DNA from: a virus
Strand: one strand, 5' to 3'
Length of the DNA stretch: 28,299 bases
IMG/VR virus record: IMGVR_UViG_3300040751_004896
Location: 1 to 28,299 of that record
Of the stretch, positions 1-7,926 are shown piece after piece. A program made the position numbers and the translations under genes. The notes beneath the pieces were generated by a model. The model was not told where the DNA came from. It ran no database searches and saw nothing but the letters and a program-made list of their open reading frames with translations. Every line of letters begins with the position of its first letter. Within the stretch, counting starts at the first letter, position 1.

Positions 1-323
1 TTACCTTTGGTGTAAGACAAATCACCGAAGAAATCGTTGGACAATCTGCTCCATTATGTGAAGATGGTTCACCAATCTATGTTACCGTTGAATCAATCAA
101 AGCACCAACCAAAGGAATTCAAGTTGGACCATTTAAGTTCAAACAAAAGAAAACTTTGGTAACGGTAAAAGTTGTGAAAGATGGTGTTGAAACTATTGGA
201 ATAGGTTCAGCAAAGATGAATGTATCAGCAACGCTTCTTCAACTTCAAGATGAGAACTTACCATTTGAACAAACCGAATTTTCGGTTGCAATGAAAAAAG
301 CAATTGAGGATGCGTTGGATTAG
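1..323 (+). CDS. C-terminal part of an unrecognised protein (5' end outside window)
   Basis: An open frame runs from the left edge (first complete codon at position 3) to a TAG at 321-323, giving 106 codons without an internal stop. The visible part begins TFGVRQITEEIVGQS and ends AMKKAIEDALD. It looks like a mixed beta protein (a Lys/Val-rich stretch around GPFKFKQKKTLVTVKV) followed by a C-terminal amphipathic helix. The codon use resembles the genes downstream. I do not recognise the family and cannot say whether it is a virion component; the start codon lies outside the window. A candidate late promoter follows directly after the stop. Confidence 0.75.
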   Translation, partial: TFGVRQITEEIVGQSAPLCEDGSPIYVTVESIKAPTKGIQVGPFKFKQKKTLVTVKVVKDGVETIGIGSAKMNVSATLLQLQDENLPFEQTEFSVAMKKAIEDALD

Positions 324-324
324 T

Positions 325-332
325 TATTTATA
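325..332 (+). promoter_or_regulatory. Candidate late promoter element TATTTATA
   Basis: An exact TATTTATA octamer lies 26 nt before the ATG at 359, directly after the preceding stop. The same element recurs before most other virion-type genes here. The role is inferred from position and recurrence only. Confidence 0.45.
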
Positions 333-358
333 TAATACTTATTAAAAAATTATAATCT

Positions 359-490
359 ATGGCAAAGGCAACTGGTTCAAGTATTGCAACTCCAAAAAAA
401 AGTAGACCTGGAGTTCACGCAAAAACAAAAACATCTCGTTCTAAGAATTCTACTAATTATAAAAAGAAGTATAGGGGACAGGGTAAATAA
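359..490 (+). CDS. Small highly basic protein (43 aa), function unknown
   Basis: ATG at 359 and TAA at 488-490 give 43 residues: 13 Lys/Arg, one His and no Asp or Glu. The core reads RPGVHAKTKTSRSKNSTNY and the end KKKYRGQGK. From memory, similar tiny proteins with an RPGVHAKTKTS-like core occur in Bacteroidota and their phages, but I cannot verify that here. The charge suggests nucleic-acid binding or a role with packaged DNA; this is inference. It has its own candidate late promoter at 325-332, and a terminator hairpin overlaps its last codons, so it appears to be a single-gene transcription unit. It is short, but the clean promoter, ORF and terminator arrangement supports a real gene. Confidence 0.75.
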   Translation: MAKATGSSIATPKKSRPGVHAKTKTSRSKNSTNYKKKYRGQGK

Positions 491-508
491 CCCTACCCCT
501 TACTTTTT
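473..508 (+). terminator. Rho-independent terminator overlapping the end of the 43-aa gene
   Basis: The arms AGGGG-ACAGGGT (473-484) and ACCCT-A-CCCCT (490-500) form a GC-rich hairpin with one small bulge, in otherwise AT-rich DNA. A T-rich run (TTTTT at 504-508) follows. The 5' arm is coding sequence and the loop contains the TAA stop codon. Confidence 0.75.
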
Positions 509-518
509 AGTTTATTGA

Positions 519-526
519 TATTTATA
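519..526 (+). promoter_or_regulatory. Candidate late promoter element TATTTATA
   Basis: An exact TATTTATA copy lies 25 nt before the ATG at 552, between the upstream terminator and the first gene of the tail block. It is the likely start of the long baseplate operon and favours ATG 552 over the upstream TTG at 540. Confidence 0.5.
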
Positions 527-551
527 TATTGAACAAATATTGATAAACATT

Positions 552-932
552 ATGTCAACAGATTTCGAATTATTTCCTGGTAAGAACCTTAGTGGATTGT
601 TTCAGGATATTTACAACAATCAAATTAACAAAAAGAAACACATTTCTGAAGTAATTCATGAAATGAGAAATGCTATTCGTCATGCGGGTGATATGGCAAT
701 TATTGGACCTATCATTAAAGATTTGATTGATACCTCAGTTCGTAATGATGAGCAATTATTAAAACTGGCAACTATTGCACAGAGAATTGTAGCATCAAAT
801 ACTAAATCCGAGGGAGAAGATGGATTTTTAACTAAAGAAGAAAGAGAACAACTCTTGCAGGAGATTCAACAAGTTGAAGATGAAATCAATGACAATGGTA
901 AAATTGAAGAAATTAAATCTAAAGTAGAATAG
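552..932 (+). CDS. Small helical protein at head of the tail operon, unknown function
   Basis: 126 residues from ATG 552; the frame can be extended to a TTG at 540, but the ATG gives better spacing from the candidate promoter at 519-526. The protein begins MSTDFELFPGKNLSGLF and is predicted almost wholly helical. The C-terminal third is a charged, coiled-coil-like helix rich in Glu/Lys (KEEREQLLQEIQQVEDEI). There is no signal peptide or membrane segment. It lies 1 nt before the spike candidate, so it is probably translated with the tail genes. It may be an assembly chaperone or a small structural protein; I do not recognise the family. Confidence 0.75.
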   Translation: MSTDFELFPGKNLSGLFQDIYNNQINKKKHISEVIHEMRNAIRHAGDMAIIGPIIKDLIDTSVRNDEQLLKLATIAQRIVASNTKSEGEDGFLTKEEREQLLQEIQQVEDEINDNGKIEEIKSKVE

Positions 933-933
933 C

Positions 934-2181
934 ATGCCATTAGGTAATAGTAGAGTAAGTAACGTACAGGGTTCATCTAATTTTTCAGGATTATCATCAT
1001 CTGATATCCAAGTTGGGTATGTCTATGATGTTATCTTAGATGAAAACAACGAAGGTATCTCTACACTCGATAGAAGGGATGAAGCAGCAATTTATGTGGG
1101 TGCGATTAGATTTAGAAGCCAAGGAAACCTAAACTCTGCAGAAGATAAACTTGATATTGCATACCCATCTCTAAATGTAACATCGTTACCAACTCGAAAT
1201 GAGGTAGTAAAAATAATCAGAAACCCATCAGGAGGATATATTTATGAAAGAACGGGTTTCACAGTTTCTCCAAATACAAACGCAGAAGAAGATACTTTAT
1301 CCAGAAACTTTGGAGAAAAAGAATCCGATACTCCAAACGCAGCAAATTACTCAAAAACATCGCAAACAGGAATTGTAAGAAGTTCTGCAGGCAATAGTGG
1401 TGATACCGATGGATATGGTGATTACTTTGAAGCAAACAATGGAATACATAAGTTAAAATTATATGAAGGCGATACGTTAATAGAATCGCGATTTGGTCAA
1501 ACATTGAGATTTTCAGGATATAATAATCCCGAGAATGATTTTTCTCCAACAATAATTTTAAGAAATGGCGAAAACCCAGCAACGATTGATGAAGAAAACT
1601 CGATTAATACAACCGTTGAAGAGGATGTAAATAGAGATGGTAGCATTATATTATTAGGTTCAGGACAATACAAACTTCCATTCCAACCTGGTACAGTTGA
1701 TGATAATGGTAGTTCTGATTTTGAAACCTTACCCGATTCATTTAAAGATTACCCATCCGAATTATTAGGAAATCAACTATTACTTAATTCAGGTAGAATA
1801 ATTCTTTCCGCTAAAAACGGAGAAATGATATTTTATTCTAAAAAGAATTATGGATTTATTTCTGATGGGGGATTATCAATTGATAACGCATTTGGTATTG
1901 ATGTAAATGTAAATGATGATATTAATATCACTACTAACGATAGAGATACTAATATTAATAGTGGTAATGGTAAGATTAATCTTGGTAATACATCATTAGA
2001 ACCGATTGTAAAAGGTGATACTTTAGTTGATTTATTATCGCAATTAATTGATGCAATAACTCAACAAGTTTACCTAACTCCTGCAGGACCAAGTTCAACA
2101 GGACCAACCAATATTGCCACTTTTAACAAGATAAAAAATCAATTAAAGACTGCGTTAAGTGAACTTAATTCTACATCCTAA
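934..2181 (+). CDS. Probable baseplate spike / hub protein (gp5-like, beta-helix)
   Basis: 415 residues. The N-terminal part (about 24-100: QVGYVYDVILDENNEG, then AIYVGAIRFR) fits the OB-fold start of gp5/VgrG-type spike proteins. The middle is low in hydrophobics. Residues about 280-350 are repetitive short beta strands (GRIILSAKNGEMIFYSKKNY, later DINITTNDRDTNINSGNGKI), as in the triple-stranded beta-helix of contractile-tail spikes. A helix (LVDLLSQLIDAI) follows near residues 363-374, a common ending in marine T4-like gp5-type proteins. No lysozyme domain is visible, unlike T4 gp5. Its position upstream of the gp25-like and gp6-like genes supports a baseplate role: puncturing the host envelope. 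The stop and the next start overlap (TAATG). The assignment rests on pattern and context. Confidence 0.6.
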   Translation: MPLGNSRVSNVQGSSNFSGLSSSDIQVGYVYDVILDENNEGISTLDRRDEAAIYVGAIRFRSQGNLNSAEDKLDIAYPSLNVTSLPTRNEVVKIIRNPSGGYIYERTGFTVSPNTNAEEDTLSRNFGEKESDTPNAANYSKTSQTGIVRSSAGNSGDTDGYGDYFEANNGIHKLKLYEGDTLIESRFGQTLRFSGYNNPENDFSPTIILRNGENPATIDEENSINTTVEEDVNRDGSIILLGSGQYKLPFQPGTVDDNGSSDFETLPDSFKDYPSELLGNQLLLNSGRIILSAKNGEMIFYSKKNYGFISDGGLSIDNAFGIDVNVNDDINITTNDRDTNINSGNGKINLGNTSLEPIVKGDTLVDLLSQLIDAITQQVYLTPAGPSSTGPTNIATFNKIKNQLKTALSELNSTS

Positions 2182-2741
2182 TGTCTTGGCAGTTATTCAA
2201 AACAAATATAAAACGAAGATGGGATAGACCCGATACGATTAATGATATCGATGAGGTAGCAGAATTGTGGGCAACTGAATATGAATCTGCAATAAAACGT
2301 GGTAGGGATTCTGCAAATCTTGTAACATTACAAACTGGTAATAAACAAGGAATGCAGACTTTATTTAGATTAGGATTACAAGTGGGTTCATTGAGTAATT
2401 CACCATCGTTTAATTTAATAAATGAATTTGGTAAGGGGGTAATAACGTATTGGACAGGTGGAATTATGAATCCATTTCCTATTCCGTTAGTACCTGCACC
2501 TGGTTCTATACAAAATATAGCAGTAATTAGTAATAATGTAACAATACCAGGTACATGGTCTCCAGCACCACCGATACCACCATCATCTACAACTGATATT
2601 TTTATTGATACATTTATAACATTTGCAACAATACATCTATCAACGGTTCAGGGATTGATAAGTACAACATCACTTTATCCAGCTGCACCAACCCCAATAC
2701 CAGGGCCAGGAGTGATACCTTGGTTTGGTTATACGGTGTAA
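2181..2741 (+). CDS. Tail-block protein with Pro-rich middle, unknown function
   Basis: 186 residues, starting in a TAATG overlap with the spike candidate. The N-terminal half (1-90) is helical (WQLFKTNIKRRWDRP, then DEVAELWATEYESAIKRG). The C-terminal half is rich in Pro, Gly and Thr (NPFPIPLVPAPGSIQN, then APPIPPSSTTDIF) and ends in PWFGYTV. There is no clear signal peptide; the hydrophobic stretch near 140-165 is weak for a membrane helix. The tight coupling to the spike gene suggests a tail-tip or baseplate component. I do not recognise the family. Confidence 0.75.
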   Translation: MSWQLFKTNIKRRWDRPDTINDIDEVAELWATEYESAIKRGRDSANLVTLQTGNKQGMQTLFRLGLQVGSLSNSPSFNLINEFGKGVITYWTGGIMNPFPIPLVPAPGSIQNIAVISNNVTIPGTWSPAPPIPPSSTTDIFIDTFITFATIHLSTVQGLISTTSLYPAAPTPIPGPGVIPWFGYTV

Positions 2742-2763
2742 AGTTAAAAAAACCCAAATCAAA

Positions 2764-2771
2764 TATTTATA
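2764..2771 (+). promoter_or_regulatory. Candidate late promoter element TATTTATA
   Basis: An exact copy lies 24 nt before the ATG at 2796, in the only sizeable gap (54 nt) of this part of the tail block. It would start a transcript covering the gp25-like and gp6-like genes. Confidence 0.45.
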
Positions 2772-2795
2772 GAGAAAGGAAAACAATACAACAAA

Positions 2796-3347
2796 ATGGA
2801 TACTGATAAATTAGTAAAGGCAATTCAAATTATTGTAAAAGAAGAATTAAAGACAATCGTTCCTAAATTGGTAAAGGAAGGTGTAAAAAGAGAAATGAAA
2901 ACTCTCTTACGAGAAAATAAAGAAATAAGAGAAACTCTTAAAAAAACTCGTCAACCTCAACAACCAACTTTTATGAATGAATCTTTAGTTGAAAATACCA
3001 CTCAACAACAAAGACAGTTGAGTAAGAATCCAGCATTAAATGAGGTTCTTAATCAAACAAGGGGATTTAGTGATTCTTCACAAACTCCATCTTATGCTGG
3101 AGCACCAACTGAAGTAAGTTCAGGTACAATGAGTTTAAACTCAAATGTTGCAGCAGGTGGAGTGGATGCAATGAGAGCTCAAATGGCAGCAAAAATGGGA
3201 TTATCCGATATGGGAATGGGTTCTCAACCAACAGGTATGGGAGTTCAAACAGGAAACCCTGGATTAGATAAAGCACTTAATAGAGATTATAGTGGTTTGA
3301 TGAAAGCAATAGATAAAAAGAAAGGTCCGTTTAGACCAGGAATGTAA
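2796..3347 (+). CDS. Coiled-coil and low-complexity structural/assembly protein
   Basis: 183 residues. Residues 1-50 are a strongly charged amphipathic helix (LVKAIQIIVKEELKTIVPKL). A Gln/Asn/Ser-rich linker covers about 50-110, then a Met/Gly-rich stretch (AQMAAKMGLSDMGMGSQP) and a basic C-terminus (KAIDKKKGPFRPGM). The composition suits a scaffold- or chaperone-like protein, or a flexible virion component. It ends 2 nt before the gp25-like gene and is presumably co-transcribed with it. Not recognised; no catalytic motif is seen. Confidence 0.75.
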   Translation: MDTDKLVKAIQIIVKEELKTIVPKLVKEGVKREMKTLLRENKEIRETLKKTRQPQQPTFMNESLVENTTQQQRQLSKNPALNEVLNQTRGFSDSSQTPSYAGAPTEVSSGTMSLNSNVAAGGVDAMRAQMAAKMGLSDMGMGSQPTGMGVQTGNPGLDKALNRDYSGLMKAIDKKKGPFRPGM

Positions 3348-3349
3348 TT

Positions 3350-3772
3350 ATGGCAATAGTATTAGGACAAAAGAATATAAAAGATACCGAATCGTTTAAG
3401 GATTATGCGATTGGGATTACTTTACCTATTCAAATAACTAATACTGCATTTGCTCAATCGTTCACAACAACTGAACAGGTTTCATCGAATATTAAAAACT
3501 TACTTTTAACCAAAAAGGGAGAACGTATTTTACAACCTGAATTTGGTAGTGGTTTACAGGAACTATTATTTGATTTTAATAACGATGAATTACCTACAAG
3601 AATTGAGGATACAATTACCGAAGCATTAGAACAATGGTTACCTTATGTTACAATTGATAGTATTGATGTTGAACAAACTGATTACTTAAAAGATAGAAAC
3701 CGAGCAAATGTTTCGATTAAATTTAAAATCGGAGATGATGTTCAATTAAATGAGGTAACGTTTACTATATAA
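3350..3772 (+). CDS. 25: Baseplate wedge protein, T4 gp25-like
   Basis: 140 residues, close to T4 gp25 (132). It has the gp25/GPW family pattern: a helix before a conserved Glu/Pro turn (NIKNLLLTKKGERILQPEFG at about 47-66, then SGLQELLFDF). After this come the second helix (IEDTITEALEQWLPYV) and paired C-terminal strands (ANVSIKFKI, EVTFTI). In contractile tails this protein bridges the wedge to the first sheath ring and resembles the sheath handshake domain. The gp6-like gene starts 2 nt after it, the same neighbour order as in many T4-like phages. Confidence 0.9.
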   Translation: MAIVLGQKNIKDTESFKDYAIGITLPIQITNTAFAQSFTTTEQVSSNIKNLLLTKKGERILQPEFGSGLQELLFDFNNDELPTRIEDTITEALEQWLPYVTIDSIDVEQTDYLKDRNRANVSIKFKIGDDVQLNEVTFTI

Positions 3773-3773
3773 G

Positions 3774-5807
3774 ATGGCAATAACAAAGATAAATAAAAAC
3801 TTCAAGAATAGGGGAAAGGATATTAAGTATCTTAATAAAGATTTTCAATCTTTTAGAAATAACTTAATTGAGTTTGCTAAAACATATTTCCCACAAACCT
3901 ATTCTGACTTCAATGAATCATCACCAGGTATGATGTTTATTGAAATGGCATCTTACATAGGTGATTCACTATCTTACTATGTTGATGATACTCTTAAAGA
4001 ATCCTTAATGGTTCATGCAGATGATATTGAGAATGTAATATCACTTGCACAATATTTAGGTTACACACCTAAAGTAACATCACCATCGGTAACTACTATT
4101 TCAGTTTATCAATTAGTACCCGCAATAGGTTCAGGTGCAAATAACACTTATGATGAAACTTACTTCTTACGTATTAAAGAAGGAATGCAAGTTGAAGCAG
4201 AAAATGGTACTAACTTTATTACTCAAGATGTAGTAGATTTTTCGGATGATACTGATAGAGAAATTACTGTTTACCAACGAGATGGTGATACGGGAGAAAT
4301 TACATTTTACTTAGTTAAAAAACAAGTCAAAGCAATTTCTGCAACTATCGAAGAGGCAGAATTTGATTTTGGAACATATGAAGCATTTAGAACTATCGAT
4401 TTAGGTGCAACAAATATTATAGATATTTACGATGTAAGAGATGGTAACGGAAACAAATATTATCAAGTTCCATATCTTGCTCAAGAAATGGTATTTACGG
4501 ATTATCCAAATACGGAAGTAAATGACCCCGATTTATATCAATTTAAATCAACCGTACCTTACATTCTTGAAACAATTAAAACATCAAGAAGATTTGTAAG
4601 AAAAGTAAATGGTGATAGTACTACAACAATTCAGTTTGGTGCGGGAGACCCATCTGCAAATGATGAGGTATTAATTCCTAACTTAAAAAATGTAGGTTTA
4701 GGATTACCAAACTCAATTAGTAGATTAGAGGAATCATTTGACCCAACAAACTTTTTAAAAACTAAATCGTATGGTACATCACCTTCAAATACAACAATTA
4801 CTGTTAAGTATTTAGTTGGTGGGGGTATTGAATCAAATGTTGCTAAAAATACGATTACACGTATTACAAACGTAGAATATGATGAGGATACTGTATTATT
4901 TACTCCAGCACAACTTGGAGTGTACAACTCAGTTAAAAACTCAATAGCAGTAGATAACGAAGTTCCTGCAACTGGTGGTAAGGGCGGTGATACCATCGAA
5001 GAAATTAGACAAAATGCTTTGGCAAACTTCGGTTCTCAAAATAGAGCAGTAACCTCCAAAGATTATCAAGTAAGAGTTTTGGCAATGCCATCCAAATATG
5101 GTTCAATTGCAAAAGCATATGCAACTGCAGATGGTACATTAGATAATAATTCACCATCATCAATACTTGCATCCCCGAAAGCATTAAATGAATTTACTGA
5201 TTTAGTTCAATCATTTGTAGATAAACCTGAAAGTGAAGAACCTAATAGAGAAAGTATTCAAGAAGAAATTAGAAAATTCTTAGTTGGTAAAACATCAAAT
5301 GAAAATGAAAAAAATAATCCATTCGCAATTAATCTTTATTTGCTAGGATACGATTCAAATGGTAAGTTAGATGTATTAAATAGAGCAATAAAAGAAAATC
5401 TAAAAACATATCTAAATGAATTTAGAATGTTAACTGATGGTATTAACATCTCAGATGGATTTATTATTAATATTGGAATTGATTTTGAAATTATTACACA
5501 GCGAGATTATAACAAAAGTGAAGTTCTTGTCAATTGTATTCAAGAATTAAAAGATTATTTCCAAATTGATAATTGGACATTTAATCAAACAATTAATATA
5601 AGTGAATTAGAACTTTTAGTTGCAAATGTTGAAGGTGTAAGTTCAGTACCTGAGTTTAAAATTTTAAACAAATGTGGTGGAAACTACTCACCTAATTCAT
5701 ATGATATTAACGCAGCAACAAAGGGTAAAATTTTATATCCTTCATTAGACCCATCGGTCTTTGAGGTTAAATTTCCTGATGCTGATATACGAGGAAAAGC
5801 GAAATAA
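3774..5807 (+). CDS. 6: Baseplate wedge protein, T4 gp6-like (baseplate J family)
   Basis: 677 residues (T4 gp6 has 660). The N-terminus (DIKYLNKDFQSFRNNLIEFA, then NESSPGMMFIEMASYIGDSL around 47-66) is typical of gp6/baseplate-J proteins. The middle carries a segment TGGKGGDTIEEIRQNALANF (about 401-420) followed by NRAVTSKDYQVRVLAMPS, the hallmark of the baseplate J core. The C-terminal part holds alternating helices and strands (INIGIDFEIITQRDYNKSEV). Gp6 dimers link neighbouring wedges into the ring of the baseplate. The stop overlaps the next start (TAATG at 5805-5809), implying translational coupling. Confidence 0.92.
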   Translation: MAITKINKNFKNRGKDIKYLNKDFQSFRNNLIEFAKTYFPQTYSDFNESSPGMMFIEMASYIGDSLSYYVDDTLKESLMVHADDIENVISLAQYLGYTPKVTSPSVTTISVYQLVPAIGSGANNTYDETYFLRIKEGMQVEAENGTNFITQDVVDFSDDTDREITVYQRDGDTGEITFYLVKKQVKAISATIEEAEFDFGTYEAFRTIDLGATNIIDIYDVRDGNGNKYYQVPYLAQEMVFTDYPNTEVNDPDLYQFKSTVPYILETIKTSRRFVRKVNGDSTTTIQFGAGDPSANDEVLIPNLKNVGLGLPNSISRLEESFDPTNFLKTKSYGTSPSNTTITVKYLVGGGIESNVAKNTITRITNVEYDEDTVLFTPAQLGVYNSVKNSIAVDNEVPATGGKGGDTIEEIRQNALANFGSQNRAVTSKDYQVRVLAMPSKYGSIAKAYATADGTLDNNSPSSILASPKALNEFTDLVQSFVDKPESEEPNRESIQEEIRKFLVGKTSNENEKNNPFAINLYLLGYDSNGKLDVLNRAIKENLKTYLNEFRMLTDGINISDGFIINIGIDFEIITQRDYNKSEVLVNCIQELKDYFQIDNWTFNQTINISELELLVANVEGVSSVPEFKILNKCGGNYSPNSYDINAATKGKILYPSLDPSVFEVKFPDADIRGKAK

Positions 5808-6889
5808 TGGGATACTATTTTCTTACAGCATCAAAAGATGCATCGGTTTACCTTCAACAACCTGACCAAAATACAGGATTGGATGAAGTATTAGAAGTGA
5901 GTAAAGTGTACTATGGAAACATCAAAGATGTATCCCGTGCTATTTTACAATTTGATACAACTAATCTTTCATCATCAATTGCATCGGGTGATGTTGAAAT
6001 GGAAGAAGCAACATTAGTATTAAGAGAAACTGAATCAGAAGAGTTACCTCTTGATTTTACTTTATATGCATATCCTATTTCACAATCATGGGAAATGGGT
6101 AAGGGTACCCGTTTTGATAATATTGAAACCGCAGGTGTAACTTGGAATTATCGAGAAGGCGATTCTAACTTACGATGGGTAACTACAATAAATAATGGAA
6201 TCCCTGTATTTGCAGGAACTTCAACAGGTTCATTTGCTGGTAGAGGTGGAGTTTGGTTCTCTGATGTATCGGGTTCTCAAAACTTCTCATACCAATCACG
6301 TGATGTTAATATGAACATACGTGATATTATGTTAGATTGGGTAAGTGGTTCAAAGGAAAACAACGGATTGATTGTAAAACTTGATAATTCCCTCGAAGAC
6401 GATACAAATGATTATGGTATTCTTAAATTCTTTAGTAAAGAAACAAATACAATCCATCAACCAAAGATTAGAATTGGATGGGATGATTCAGTATTTTCAA
6501 CAGGTTCATTATCTGAACTAACGGCAGAAGATATTAAAGTATCATTAACTAACTTTAAAAAAGAATATAAGGTAAATACAACTCAACGAATTAGAGTTAA
6601 AGGTAGAGAACTATATCCTCGAAAGACATTTAGTTCTACATTTAATTATGCAACAACTAATTTTCTACCAACAACAGCATATTATCAAATAAGAGATTAT
6701 CACACCAACGATATAATAGTTCCCTTTAGTAATTATACAAAAATAAGTTGTGATTCTAATGGAAATTATTTTGATTTAAATTTATCGAATTGGGAAACTA
6801 ATAGAACATATAGTGTAGAGATAAAGGTTATCCAATCGGGTAATGAGCAATATTTTGATGATGATTATACTTTTAATGTAATATCCTAA
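5807..6889 (+). CDS. Tail protein with DNRLRE-like domain and C-terminal Ig-like domain
   Basis: 360 residues. Residues about 1-225 match the DNRLRE-type jelly-roll pattern: KDASVYLQQP, then RAILQFDTTNL, EEATLVLRE, and a Trp-containing ISQSWEMGKGTRFDN followed by GVTWNYREG. Residues about 235-360 look like an Ig-like beta sandwich (VNTTQRIRVKGRELY, then NRTYSVEIKVIQSG). Such modules usually occur on secreted or surface proteins and can bind glycans. Here the protein is fused by TAATG overlaps to the gp6-like gene and the next gene, so it is probably a baseplate-peripheral component or fibre-attachment protein. The domain call comes from pattern recognition; the T4 counterpart is unclear. Confidence 0.65.
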   Translation: MGYYFLTASKDASVYLQQPDQNTGLDEVLEVSKVYYGNIKDVSRAILQFDTTNLSSSIASGDVEMEEATLVLRETESEELPLDFTLYAYPISQSWEMGKGTRFDNIETAGVTWNYREGDSNLRWVTTINNGIPVFAGTSTGSFAGRGGVWFSDVSGSQNFSYQSRDVNMNIRDIMLDWVSGSKENNGLIVKLDNSLEDDTNDYGILKFFSKETNTIHQPKIRIGWDDSVFSTGSLSELTAEDIKVSLTNFKKEYKVNTTQRIRVKGRELYPRKTFSSTFNYATTNFLPTTAYYQIRDYHTNDIIVPFSNYTKISCDSNGNYFDLNLSNWETNRTYSVEIKVIQSGNEQYFDDDYTFNVIS

Positions 6890-7926
6890 TGGAGAAGAAA
6901 GGTTTACAAAACGAAAAATTTATTCGGAAGATTAAAAAAGATGGGTCTACTGTATTAAAACCAAAAAATGATGTTGGTATAAATGTAGTGGATAAATCAG
7001 ATACGTCTTCAGGTTTAATTTCGGGTAAACTAATTAGACCAAAGTATAATCAAGAAGAGCTATTAAAATCAGTTGATACTGAGATAAGTGAGTTATTACC
7101 ACGAACAAGACCTGAATTAGCAGATACAGTACTTCGTTCAATATATAATGATGCACTTACTTCGATTGATGACTTAACAGCTCAGGTTGAAACATTGGAA
7201 GGACAAGTTGGAAGTTTAACATCACGAGTTGAATCTTTGAATGCAACAACTGAGAGTTTGAAGAGAGAAATTGATGGATTGATTATTTCTAAAGTATCAT
7301 CAGATGAACAACTTGTAGTTACACAAGAAAGTTTTTCAACTGCTCAAACTGATTTACAAATTGCAATTCAAAACTCAACTCAAGAAGCAATTCAACGAGT
7401 ATCATTAACTGCTAGAAATCAATCGTTATTACAGGAGGTAGATTTACTAAGAGAACAATTATTTGGTAGAACTGCACAAATAGCAGCAGGGGCAGATTCT
7501 TTAAGTGAAACTGTAACCATCAATAACCTAAATAAAGGAGGTGGTAATTTTGATATTTATGCAGAATCATTAAAAGGTACCAATGGATTCCGAGGTTTTA
7601 AATCGGGTGAGAAATTTGAAATTGTAAATAGTGGAGCAGATGCAGTAACTGTTAAGTTTGAAAAAAGTGATGATGGTGATACTGGTTGGTTTAGTATCAG
7701 CATACCAGGTAGTACTAATACTCCAAGAGGTAAACAAGTATCAATTCCCGGAGGTCAGCAGGTTGTAGTTACTATTAAAGAAAACATGAATATTATCGAT
7801 GATAAAAGACCAACTGGGTGGGGTAAAACTCGAAACTATGATGGTAAAGTAGTGGTAACAACACCATCAGGTGAAGTTCAATACACTACACGATTAAGAA
7901 AAGCAAGAAAAGCAAGTAAATTATAA
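6889..7926 (+). CDS. Tail protein with central coiled coil and C-terminal beta domain
   Basis: 345 residues, starting in a TAATG overlap. Residues 1-90 are basic and extended. Residues about 92-135 form a clear heptad coiled coil (SIDDLTAQVETLEGQV, then SLTSRVESLNATTESLKREI), and a second helical stretch (NQSLLQEVDLLREQLFG) lies near 180-200. The C-terminal domain, about 210-345, is beta-rich (SGEKFEIVNSGADAVTVKFE, then PGGQQVVVTIKENM) and ends in a basic tail (LRKARKASKL). The layout, trimerising coiled coil then globular domain, resembles a fibre or whisker-like protein, but the specific role is not recognised. Confidence 0.7.
   Translation: MEKKGLQNEKFIRKIKKDGSTVLKPKNDVGINVVDKSDTSSGLISGKLIRPKYNQEELLKSVDTEISELLPRTRPELADTVLRSIYNDALTSIDDLTAQVETLEGQVGSLTSRVESLNATTESLKREIDGLIISKVSSDEQLVVTQESFSTAQTDLQIAIQNSTQEAIQRVSLTARNQSLLQEVDLLREQLFGRTAQIAAGADSLSETVTINNLNKGGGNFDIYAESLKGTNGFRGFKSGEKFEIVNSGADAVTVKFEKSDDGDTGWFSISIPGSTNTPRGKQVSIPGGQQVVVTIKENMNIIDDKRPTGWGKTRNYDGKVVVTTPSGEVQYTTRLRKARKASKL

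Noticed and set aside
540-551. TTG start four codons upstream of the first tail-block gene
   Set aside because: ATG 552 gives a normal distance to the candidate promoter and a more natural N-terminus; the TTG frame only extends by four unremarkable residues.
1259-1582. Minus-strand open frame of 107 codons
   Set aside because: It lies wholly inside the spike-candidate gene, has a low-complexity Leu/His/Tyr composition and no promoter; a shadow of AT-rich coding DNA.
4631-4996. Minus-strand open frame of 121 codons inside the gp6-like gene
   Set aside because: Antisense shadow of a well-supported gene.
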